From Myrica gale (lineage: Eukaryota; Streptophyta; Magnoliopsida; Fagales; Myricaceae): a DNA stretch of 64,000 bases. The position numbers and the translations under genes are program-made. The stretch covers positions 13,338,501 to 13,402,500 of the forward strand of contig OZ005613.1 of assembly GCA_963930655.1 (NCBI GenBank), read 5' to 3'. Positions within the stretch are counted from its first letter, which is position 1; each line of letters opens with the position of its first letter. This document shows positions 35,483-46,334 of the stretch, one piece after another. Under the pieces are notes generated by a model. The model was not told the origin of the DNA and searched no databases. It saw nothing but the letters and a program-made list of their open reading frames with translations.

Positions 35483-38335
35483 TTTTTTTTAATATACTAA
35501 TTCACCCCCTCTAATTTTTCACATAGTTGGATCTAAATTTGGTTGTTCAATTGGTACTGAAGCCTGAAATCTTTCCTTGACCCAATTTGTGTTCAAAATG
35601 GATAGAAGTAAGTCTCTTTATGTACCCCAATTTGTTTGCTTACCAAACAAAACAAAACAAACTCCCCCAAAGGGGTTATGCGATTCGAAAAATCTCTACA
35701 TTAGTGAAGGACGAAAGAACAATATGCGGCTTTTTGCAATGATGCTAAAAAGAATGAATGTGACACTTTTAACTACAAAAATTGGTGAAGGCGGCAGGAG
35801 AAACAATATGAACAAGACGCGAGTAAGCCAGTAATTTACCGTGTACGGTCCAGGAAGTGCAATCCGCTAACAGCTATGTGAATAGAGTTACAACATCTCT
35901 ACGGTATCCTCTTACAATCAAAAGCCTCGGTACATTCTCCACCAACAAATCCATGTACTCCATGTAGAAATATGCCGGGTGGTTGAGTGGGGGTGGCGGT
36001 AGGCTCACAAGCACAACTGCAGCCATTCTAGAGTATCTCAATATTGTTGAATTCAACTTCAAAGTCGTGTACAGAAACTTCTCCACCTGCTGCTCATTCA
36101 CTACAACGGGCTTTCCATCGGCCATCAGTGGGCTTCCTTCTCTCTCAGCTGTGGCCTTCATCTCAGCCATGTATCCAGCAATCCGCTGTCGTGCACAAGC
36201 GAATGCATCCAGTGATTCATCCTGCTGAGGTCCACCCTCTACTTGAGCATCCCATGATTTCAATGTTATAACAATCACCTCAGCTTGCATACGAAGATCA
36301 TACAGAAACTTCTTCACATCAGCCTTGAGTCCCTCGGCATCAGAATCCTCCTCTGCAATGCAAAAGACTTGAATCTTACAACTCTCAAATGTCTCCTTCG
36401 TAAGAAGGAGCTGAGAGAGGAGAAGCATGAGACCACCGTCTCTAACTATCCAATACAGATCTATTGTACCATACTGTTTCTGATACTCATTGGGCCATTC
36501 ATCAAGACCCTTAACAATTACTACTGCCTTGTTTGCAACTATGCAGTCACTTATTATTCCAACAAAGGTGGCAGGTATTTCAGTTAAGTTTTCACGACGC
36601 CATATTTCAGGGTACCGCATTACCACAATGTTCGGCTTGAGATTGCCGAGGCCCATGGTTTGGACAATACCACGGAATCCCTCAGACATGCTAGGCGCTA
36701 CAACTATCTCTGCTACACCTTCACAACGCTTGTAGTCGATGTAGGCACCTAGCTGCTTGCAGGCAGTTTTGGCATCCTCAGCAAGTTCGTGATAGTCTCC
36801 ATCTAGTATGGAGAAAAAGATTGACATTCCCCGGCCTTTTTTTTTCATGCAGTTTGCAAAGTCAGCAAGTTTAGGATGGCAAGGTACATTTTCAGGCAGT
36901 TTACCCCATGGCGTGCAGAACACAAGGGGGATTGGATACCAATTCTTGGGGTGCACTTGGCTTGCTGCAAATATAAAGATAAATATTCAAAAGTGCACTA
37001 TACATCTATTGCTACAAGACATACATACATGGACAAAGAAGTGAGAAACCCACCAAATTGTAAAGCAAAAGCACACGGTATTTTCTCAGTTCAATCAGAT
37101 TTGGAAATCATCAATCAAGAGTATAAAGTCATGTTATATTTTTTCAGAAGTATACAGACCTCCGAGTGATCGAAGACTACGAAGAGCTAGCTGGAAATAT
37201 GCACTCTTGAAACCATCACCCCAATCCCCAGCTTTTCCTTTAATGCTCACATAATAATATATAAGGCTTGCAAGGGCTAAAGCCACTATAGTGAAGGACC
37301 ATGAGATTAAGAACATGATCACTGCATGCAAAACAAAAGTACCACATAAATATGAGGATCAGAGGATATCACACCAGCACTGGCTGCACACACACGCAAG
37401 CACTAGAACCCACTGGAAAAATTAGCAAAATGTCCCCTGGAGAAGCTACTCCGCCAGAAACATCAAAGTGTCTACCAAATGATAAAAATATTTACCTTTT
37501 TACTGTATTCCTGGAACACATATTTACCCCGTAGACAAACTAATTTCCATCACTACAAAGAAAAGCCTCAGATTTTATTGAAAATGAATCATTTAGCCAC
37601 TCTGCACAATTAACTAAACCATCTAACATCATTGTAAACAGTTCACAAGGAATTCGTAAGACGTAACCAGGCCCTTCAAGAGATGGGATATGGGATCATA
37701 TTTCTAAAAGCATCCGCCATACATATGGGAATATAAAGGCTCAATAGGGATATTAAAAGGAGGCTACATCTCCCTGAGTGTACACCCAATAACAAAACTC
37801 ATAACCAGAGTCTAATTGCTTCCACAGCAAGCACCTAGGTCCTCCCTGGCCAATGCTTTCACCTGATTTTCTTTGCCAAAGCTATTCAAATAGACAGCCA
37901 AAGATAATTGAAGAAACAGGAAAAGGAAGCAAACCTATACAAAGTGATGCTCCAAGAAGAGAGAGGCTCCAGTGGTGAAATTTCCACCGAGGACGCCAGC
38001 TGGGAGCATCCAGAAGATCCAGAAGGAAGCAAGATAAGTTCACACCAGCATAACATAGAAGGAAAAACATAGTCACAGTCGGGCTGATAAGGTCCATGTT
38101 TCCAATTACAACACATCCAATACAGATGAACGCCGTAAAGAGGGTAGCAATGTAAGGCTCACTACCATCTGCAACCTTGAAGTAGTTAAGAATAGGCAGG
38201 ATTTCATCATTGGCAATTGCTGCAAGAAGGCGCGGGGCACCTGTCAAGCTCTGGAGGGCAGCCCCTAATGTTGAAAGAATGATCCCAATGTAAACAATGG
38301 CCGGGAAAGGCCAAGCAATAGTAGCTGTAAGCAGC

Positions 38336-40834
38336 CTGGATAAAACTCTCATTTCAGCTCTCATAAAGTTAGAGTTCATGGCTTAACTAACATACATAAA
38401 AATGTTTTCCCTAGCGTACACATTGACAAAAAGGTACTAAAATCTGAGAAGACACTATTTACATTTACTCACAATTTTTTTGATAAGTATACATTTACTC
38501 ACAATAGACAATTTTGATAGCAAAAAAGCATTATTGATTAAGAAAGCGCTTAGAAATCAATTAAATGAGTACTACAACAACTAATTAAGCAGTCTAAATT
38601 CCTAGTACAATTAACAACCGGATATTCAAGACCATAGACTAGAAGCAAGAAGATACCATGCATTAACTCACCAAAATATATTCTTATACATCAAGTATGA
38701 CTTGGGGGATTTGATATGTCCTTAACCTAAAGAAGTAATGTACGACTTATGATACATTTTGGGCTGAATGCACAACAATGAGAAGGGTGCAAGCCACGCA
38801 TGATCTGGGTGCAAGTCATTTATGCCTTGTGTTTTATAACCTTCTGGTACACCCTTTCAATAATTTATTGCTTGTAAAAACGGAAGAGATTGATGTCCTG
38901 GATTGCACCCAAGTCCCAAAAACTAACTTGCTTTATTGTTTGTGGATAATACCAACGTAATTCACATGATGAGCAATATCTGTGTACTTCTACTTCTCCA
39001 GCCATTTTACTAATACATCCATAATATTGTGTATCTTTCGACCTTTTCTGTATAAGGATGGCATTCTTTGTACTATCACACTCCCAAAAACAGACTGTTC
39101 AACAATGTTGCTAATCTTATTCTACAGAGATTATCCAGCCTCTGAAATTTTTCTTCAAATAATAAAATAAAATTCCTTCCAGTTAATTTGCTATACTCTT
39201 CACAAATAAACCAAGTAAACAGAGGCTACTAGTCAAACGCTTTCCCCAGCTTTTCTTTTTTCTCTACCAACCCTCTCTCCCTCACTGCCTACTGTTGTGA
39301 TCCATTGTCGCCGCATGCCCTTCACAAGGTCACTGCCTCCCCTTCCCCCTTCTCCTTCTCTCCCTTCTCTTTTATTTTTCCTTTTCTTTTGTTCCTTTTT
39401 CTATTCTTTTTTCTCTACCAACCCTCTCTCCCTCACTGCCTACTGTTGTGATCCATTGTCGCCGCATGCCCTTCACAAGGTCACTGCCTCCCCTTCCCCC
39501 TTCTCCTTCTCTCCCTTCTCTTTTATTTTTCCTTTTCTTTTGTTCCTTTTTCTATTATCCTTGGATGCTGGAACCTAGATCTACTACTTTTGGCTATCCA
39601 CGCCTCTCAAACCCCCTCCCCACCAGATTCCTCACCCTCCGCTGGTACATGAGTCTCATGAATAGCCTCAAGCACATGGCAGTCTCACATGCCGCCTAAC
39701 CGCATGGCATCTAGGTTCCTACCATCTTTCTCCAGAGATCTAGGAATCCTCTTTTTCCTGGAGCTATCATTGGTGCATGCTCCCCTATCTAAGGATGTGA
39801 GAGACGACATTTTCATTAGCCACCACATCACAGTTGCCAACAGGACTTCCTTCCCTGCTGTGGAGTACATCTGCAGTAGGTGTTATGGCCAGTCCATTCA
39901 TTGCACTGCTTCAGAAACTGCCATAAAGATGGACCTTTTCATGATCTTCAGTCAAGAATCCATGGGAACCGACTTGGATGGCAAACTCTGGCATGGCATT
40001 AAAGCAAGAGATCCTCTTGAAAACACTTTTTTGCAATCCTCCTTCATTTCCTTCCTTTCCTGTGGCTTTCTATTGACAAAAAATCTCAAGACTATAGGAC
40101 TCAAATCCTGAAAGCAGTGATCGGTCCCTTTTTGAATGGGGTGATTGCTATCTGTTCACATCAAGATGATTGTCTACCACACTCTAGTGTATGCAAGATT
40201 GTTCTTTTTTTTTTCCTTTATTACCCCACACACACCAAACCACAGTAGACAATCATGATTGATGGGTTATCTAATAGATGGCCATGTGCCCTAGGTTATA
40301 CAAATCTGATGAGACAATCTTCTGCAACAGTAAATCATATATTGTTCATGAAATCATTAAGTACAAAGGATTTCAAGCTGACCTGACTTATTGGAGAAAT
40401 ATATGATACTGGCTTTCAATTTGAAAGAACTATTAATTCAGCAATTTAGAACTCCAAAGTTTTTTTCCCTCTTTTCTAGCTTGTTTCAACGAAACTCCTT
40501 ATTGTTCATAGCAATTTTGTTTTCAAATACAATATAAGCCACGTACACAAAAGGAATTGCATCCATTATCTCACACTGAAGCTGTTTGTTAATGGGGGAA
40601 GGCGACGCCAACTGGGCTAAAGACCACTTGCTTCATTGCTCTTCATTTTAGTTCTTAATCAGTTAAGTAATAGATCACACGATATAAACAGATCACCTCA
40701 AAAGGTACGAGCCTTGTAGATTTTCCTGGCTAACTACAACTAGTTGCTGAAAAATAAGAAAGTATGCAACATGATCGCCTCAAAAGGTATGAGCCTTTTG
40801 TGCAACAAATGCTACATAAAAGAGATATAAATAC
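38336..40834 (-). other. Large intron of CCC1 fragment 1
   Basis: A 2.5-kb intron (minus-strand donor GTATTT, acceptor ATCCAG). It contains a 151-bp tandem duplication (about 39,256-39,557) and a 140-codon plus-strand open frame (39,689-40,111) with no recognised domain and coding-like base composition, possibly an inserted retro-fragment. Confidence 0.7.
39256..39557. repeat. 151-bp tandem duplication in CCC1 intron
   Basis: Two adjoining 151-bp copies (TCTCTACCAACCCTCTCTCC begins near 39,261 and again near 39,412), pyrimidine-rich on the plus strand and essentially identical by eye. Confidence 0.95.
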
Positions 40835-41852
40835 CTGTCCGCCAATAGCTTCTCTCTGGTTGCAAGGGCTCCAAATAACAACACAGAAACTAGATACATT
40901 ACAGTAGTAGTGAGACTTGAAGCCAATGTTCCAATGGGAATTGAACGTTGAGTATCTTTCAGTGAAGCTGATCGATTTGAGCCTGCCATAATCCCTGTTA
41001 CAGCAGGGAAGAAAAGACCGACCAATGCAAATTATCGACTTCATCACGTTGAACTCTCGAACTACCAAAATTCATTTATGTGTGCACTCAAATAAGATTT
41101 TTCCGTCAAAACTGTGTCAAATGATCTATTTATAATATATGTGTTACGTTTTTGAGCGTATTTTTTATTTTGTTTAGGAACTCGAATAAAATAACTTGTG
41201 AGTTCGGAATGTACAGTCGTGGCCCAGTATCCACAATTTACAACCCACTACAACATATAATAACTTCCTAGTTCCTACAACTGACAACGATAGTAACGAC
41301 AACACAATTCCAAGACATTATAAAGGAAAAAACATGACTCGGCCCATCATATGAATTGAGCCCAATAGTGCTGCTCATTTGAACAGATGCAGCCGTCTGC
41401 CCCCAATTTAGCCACCGAAGCGATACATGTGTGCCCCCAATTAGTGAGTATCCTTGGAGCTCATAACATTATTCCTTAATTCGTCGTGACCCAATTTTGT
41501 TTTTTCCCACTAGTTTTTCTTTGTTAAGCCCTCAAGTTTCTTGCAGCAATTTGTCAAAATATTTAATCGTTCAATTTCTACTAAATAAAGAGTGGACTGA
41601 TTTTTCATATGTAAGAAACCACTAACTTATGCTCCATTGTCGGTCATTCAACATTTCCCAACGGAGCAAACGGTAAAAACAAATAATTGTTTATAACAAA
41701 AATAAAGGACAATAATTTGATTGAAGCACCTTTGTGATACATAATATGAACATCAACTGCACACATACATGAACCATACGAGCAGTAGAAACTTCCCAAA
41801 AACAAGTTGGCCGTGACACCCTTAACTCGCAACCTGTTCCGAAGTCACTGAC

Positions 41853-44800
41853 TCACTGCCCCCCCTCTTCAACAGTCTTGAACTGCACTGCTTTGTTAGC
41901 TTCCATGGCTGTGTCATAGGATGCATGTAATCCAACAAGTAAATAGTAAACCAAGAGTACCAGAGTCCATACGCCGAATCTTGCGAAAGATTTTGAATCT
42001 ATTGAGCCAAGAAGGAAAATGTTGATGGCGATCGATAACGATGGTAGCCATGGCACCAACGGTACCGCCCAAATTTTTGGTTCCTTTGCCTGTGGAACAA
42101 AAAGCCAAAGACCCAAGGTTCCAACGAACCAAATTGGCACAGTTATGAGGTACCCGATCCAACCATGAGAACTAATGCCCCAATAAGTAGCAGTGCCAAT
42201 TGAGGATCCAACTATAAGCGCGAGACACAGGATGAGTTTGTTACGATTTGCTGTTGTTGTCACCCCACTAGAATAGTACCGGCGCACCATAAGGGCAAGA
42301 GCCACAAGCATGAAGATGAACAGTGTGGAGATCGAGAGTAGGTTGGAGAGAATACCAAGACTTGTGAAGAAGGCAATGACTGCAGTGGCTGCAAGCATGA
42401 CAATTGTGGCGTTGACGGGTGTCCCGGTCTTGTCATTAACATGGGAGAGCCATGGGGGCAACATGTGGGTCCGAGCAATATGTGTGAGATAACGAGCCTG
42501 ACCCACTGCGCTCACAAGCAAAACGGTTGTCATCCCCTTCAGTGCACCAGCAGCAACCACGTACTTAGCCCAATTCCAACCAACTGCTTCGAATGCCACC
42601 GAAAATGGTGCATCTACATTAATTTGTGTGGATGGCTGCATAAGGCATAGTGTTATAGCCATCAAACAATACGCCGTTGTCGTAAACGCCATTGAGCCCA
42701 CAAGACCAATAGGGATGTCCCGACCAGGATTCTTTGTTTCCTCGGCCATGGTTGAAACCGCATCAAACCCAACATAAGCAAAGAAAAGCACGGCTGATGC
42801 CTTGAAAACGCCACGGGCACCAAAAGGGGAAAATGGGGTGTAATTCTTCGTATCTGCTTTTGTAAGGCCCGCGACGATGATGAAGACAATGATGACAACA
42901 TGAAAGATGGAGGCGATGTAATTCAAACGGGATGAGCCCTTGGTGCTGAGGGCTGCGATGATACAAATGATAGCGATGACACCGACGGCTATGGGGTCGA
43001 GATATTTGTAGTCATTCCCGAGACCATCGGCAACGATGCGGAAATCGTTTGGCTGGTGGTTGCAGAGTGTGGCGAAGTAGGATGTCCAGGAACGAGCAAC
43101 GGCTGCTCCACCAATGACATACTCGAGTAGGATATTGCCGGCAGCAATGAAGGCCATGAAGTCGCCGAGCTCTACCCTTAGGTAGGCAAATGATCCACCT
43201 GAAACGGAAAACAATTTGTTACGATAGTATCTACCAAGCAGCATTTAACCATGTTTCTTTCGAACTAAGATCAAGGATGTTGAATTATGTTTGCAGATAG
43301 ATATTGAATTGTGTTCGCAGGACGTTCTCATGGATCCTATGACTATCTACCAAACATTAACCATGTTCTTTTTCAATCCGTTCAACATTCAAGCTAATTA
43401 ACTTATGTCTCGGAAATGCAACTGATTATTCAGGGATACTGATAGCTTGAGTCCAAAAGTGAAGATCCATCACCAATATAAAGAGAAATTACCTCAAATC
43501 CTATATCAATAATACAAATTAGAATTGGGTCATTGATTTAGTAGACTAAAAAAGAGCCAAGTTGAGCCAATACGGCAGCTGCTAACCATTTTTTAATAAA
43601 TTCGTTGGGTTGGACTTATAAGTTACCTTAGAATTTTAAGAAATATTCAACCCGCTGGTTATAGAGAAACAGCCTAAATTCAGTCTGACTTGATACTGGT
43701 GGAACTAAGTATTGGGCTCTTTGCCTAAAAAAAATTAAAGCAAGGGGTTTTCTAATTCCGGGACTTGAGGAGAAATACTTGTCCAAATTCGCCCCCTTAC
43801 AAGTCAAGGATTCAAACATATTTAATGTTCGGGCCCTCTTAAATAAGTTTACTCTAGCCAACTGCAAGCCTAAAAATGGTCAAGTGGGACTCAACTGAAG
43901 GCCAAGGTTTAAAAATTTTAATTTGTCAAAAATACAACACAAGTCGATATATATGATTTCGGCGTAGGAGATCCTAGAAGAGTTGACCACGATCCCAAGA
44001 GAGAGAGAGGGAGAGGGAGAGGGAGAGGGAGAGGGAGAGGGACTTGGGGTTGCCATATTGGCATGTCCTAAATGAAGAAGGCCATGAAAAGTGTGGAACG
44101 TAAGGCCGAAACAGCTGCCAGACGCAACCCATAGAAAAATCAAAAATAATCCGGCTGAAGCGAGCCAGCCTCTCTTGTTGACTCTCAGCATGTGAGGAGA
44201 TATTATGACATGCATTAATGAATCAACAAAGAGGAATTTTCAAATATCCGAACAAAAATAATTAATAGGAGTAAAAGAGATCGCAATCGACGTAGCGAGC
44301 GAGCGAAGCGTTGGCAGGGAAAGAGGCACAGATTCGATCTTTCCTTCTACCATTAAGTCCATGATCACAAAACGACAAACAGCATTTCATAAATCATCTT
44401 TGGACCTTATCTGCATGTTGGCACCGACTAGGATGCTGAACCCAGCATCCAACTGAGTTAAGCATGCAGGTTATAAATAATTTTTTAATTTCGCCTAATA
44501 ACAAAAAACAACAGTAGTCATTGAAATTCGTGCAAAATATGAATTTTATTGTTTTTTTTTATAGATAAATATGAATTTTATTGAATCACTAAAACCATTA
44601 AAAAAGACGCGAATGAAATAAGAGAGGCGGGGTACGAACCTGCTACAGGGATCTCCACGGCGAACTCGGTGTAGCAGAAAACAGATAGCATAGCGGAGAT
44701 CCCGGAGACCACGTAGGATAAGACGACGGCGGGACCCGCAACTTCTCTGGCCTCGAGACCGGTAAGGACGAAGATACCGGCGCCGATGACAGCGCCGATG

Positions 44801-45048
44801 CCGAACCACATGAGGTCCCACCAGGTGAGCGTCTTCTTCATCTCGTGCTCGCTCCGGGCCTTCACATCTACAAGCTCAGTGTGGTCCTTGGAACGCGTAA
44901 GGAACCGGTTCTTCAGCCTCAGCGGAGTCTCCTTCATCGCCCTCGCGTAGTTTCCCCAGCTCTGAAAGGACTCCTCGGGGAGGAAATCATCTTTTGTGCA
45001 AGAGCACCCCCTCCTCCTCATCCCGTCGTCGCCTGCCGCTCCTACCAT
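41853..45048 (-). CDS. CAT: Cationic amino acid transporter, copy 2
   Basis: Exons 44,640-45,048 and 41,853-43,198. The predicted 584-residue protein is identical to copy 1, including the GIGAVIGAGIFVLTG helix and C-terminus ending VEEGGQ. The intron is 13 bp longer than in copy 1, 12 of them from two extra GAGAGG units. The promoter region back to the G-box is also conserved, so this copy looks as capable of expression as copy 1. Upstream (to the right) lies its own inverted-repeat element; downstream (to the left) is the truncated CCC1 fragment 1, in the same orientation, only about 820 bp from its stop codon. Confidence 0.93.
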
Positions 45049-45665
45049 TCTGTCCTTACCTGCAAATTAAAAAACAAAATAAGAAATTCTCTGTCTGAGA
45101 TCCAGAAATGAAAATGAACAAAGAATAAAAGATCCAAGAATCACGTTTACCCTCTGTTTGGTTGCGGAGGAAACAGATAGAAATTACGAAAGGAGAGGAA
45201 GCTCTGTTGTACAAAGAGACGAAATCTGTACTTCAAAGCTACACAAATTTTCGCTGCTTAGAGGTGCTTATATACAAGAGAGTTTGGACAATCGTAGAAG
45301 ATTCAAAAAAGAGTGCAAAACAAGCCGAGGCCATTTGAATATTCCGTCATTTTTGCCAACTTCATCAAGGAAAGCAAATTCATGATTATACGGTTATACC
45401 TGGTATCCAATGAATATAATTTACTAAAAAAACGATAAAATAGTATATTACCCAGATCCGGATACGGAATCTCTTATCCCATTACTTCGCTGAATAGTGA
45501 ATGCGTACTCAGTATTTCAATAAGAAAAGTCGAAGATTGAAGAGAGAACTGGAAAGAGAGTAAATGGTCTATTGTAGGGAGAATCTTCTGTGACCGGCAG
45601 CGGGAAACGTCGGAGGAAGAGCTGGACCGAAAATCTACCAAGCGACTTAAATCGGGAAGCATGCA

Positions 45666-45680
45666 ATATAAATATATAAT
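45666..45680 (-). promoter_or_regulatory. Candidate TATA box of CAT copy 2
   Basis: Same TATA-like site as in unit 1, at the same distance from the ATG. Confidence 0.4.
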
Positions 45681-45737
45681 AGCCTTGGACTCAGCAATTC
45701 TTTCCGTCCACACTTCACAGACGGGAAGTCTGACTGA

Positions 45738-45745
45738 CACGTGGC
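45738..45745. promoter_or_regulatory. G-box/ABRE-like element upstream of CAT copy 2
   Basis: CACGTGGC retained unchanged in the second unit. Confidence 0.45.
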
Positions 45746-46278
45746 GGGCACAGCAGAGCTCTTTCGATTGGGAAAGGGTTTAATTTTTTGTTTTGGTTTT
45801 GGATTTGGTTTGAAATTTGAAATTTGAAATTTTAAGATTAAAATATTGTTTTGTTATAAGAGTTTGATTGGTTTATTAAATTTGGAATGATTTGTATTTT
45901 ATTAAATTAAATAATATTATTTTATAGTTATTATGATACTCAAAAAATAAAAATTTAGAAAAATATATACTTCAAAAAATAAGTAAAAATGGTTTCATAA
46001 ATATAAAATTAGATCAAATTAGATAAAATATCAAACTAATAAAAAAATAATCTTACAAGTAAAAAGACAAGATAAAACAAATAAAATTTTACAAAAATAA
46101 TAAAAAGATATAACTTCAAAACAATTGATTAAAATTTTCAAAAAAAAACATAAGCAAATATAATCAATATCAAAATTATTACAATCATTTATAGCATCCA
46201 ATGAGCTAACTTAAAAGCAACAAATAACTAAGATGTTTTAATTATTTTTATTTTTTGAATAAATCAAGATGTTGTAGT

Positions 46279-46331
<53 letters not shown>
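46279..46331. repeat. TA/TG microsatellite (unit 2 allele)
   Basis: Counterpart of 25,535-25,590 with a different TA:TG ratio. Confidence 0.95.

Positions 46332-46334
<3 letters not shown>

Larger units (their letters stand above)
31000..35873. other. Intergenic between inverted-repeat element and CCC1 3' end
   Basis: Besides three MITEs (annotated separately) I see no supported gene. A plus-strand frame at 31,033-31,305 (90 codons) corresponds to a longer frame in unit 2 (51,706-52,065, 119 codons) but differs by a 5-bp indel and has no recognised domain. The stretch 34,660-35,170 is GC-richer without a coding signature. CCC1's 3' UTR should lie just left of 35,874. Confidence 0.5.
20307..41027. 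repeat. Tandem repeat unit 1 (20,721 bp)
   Basis: From CAAATTATCGAC at 20,307 onward the sequence recurs at 41,028 (offset 20,721) and again at 61,703. The copies run head to tail. The left flank (GATGTC before CAAATTATCG) is unique to unit 1; units 2 and 3 are instead preceded by the CCC1 exon (ACCAATG before CAAATTATCG). Offsets inside the unit drift by small indels: 20,722 at the CAT exon 2, 20,735 at CAT exon 1, 20,675 at the CCC1 exons. Confidence 0.97.
35874..41031 (-). pseudogene. CCC1: 5'-truncated cation-chloride cotransporter, fragment 1
   Basis: Four exons on the minus strand, 40,835-41,031 (cut), 37,935-38,335, 37,160-37,321 and 35,874-36,964, splice in frame (GT-AG) into about 616 residues. 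This is the C-terminal two thirds of plant CCC1 (SLC12 type, K+/Na+-Cl- symport, Golgi/endomembrane in Arabidopsis). Visible features: [20 protein letters not shown] in the first exon, LLTATIAWPFPAIVYIGIILSTLGAALQSLTGAPRLL, VNLSCFLLDLLDAPSWRPRW, and the long C-terminal regulatory domain ending RGYRRDVVTLFT. The reading frame is open to the normal stop, but upstream of ALVG the sequence switches to the repeat-unit start, with an in-frame TAA at 41,032-41,034. About 370 N-terminal residues, including the first membrane helices, and the promoter are missing. It cannot encode a working transporter. Confidence 0.93.

Noticed and set aside
39297..39578. 93-codon Pro/Ser/Phe-rich frame as a secreted or proline-rich protein
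   Set aside because: It is the translation of a 151-bp tandem duplication in pyrimidine-rich intron DNA.
20307..41027. Unit as an LTR retrotransposon or Helitron moving host genes
   Set aside because: No terminal structure, no hairpin or TC/CTRR ends and no target duplication at unit borders; head-to-tail adjacency without intervening sequence fits segmental tandem duplication instead.
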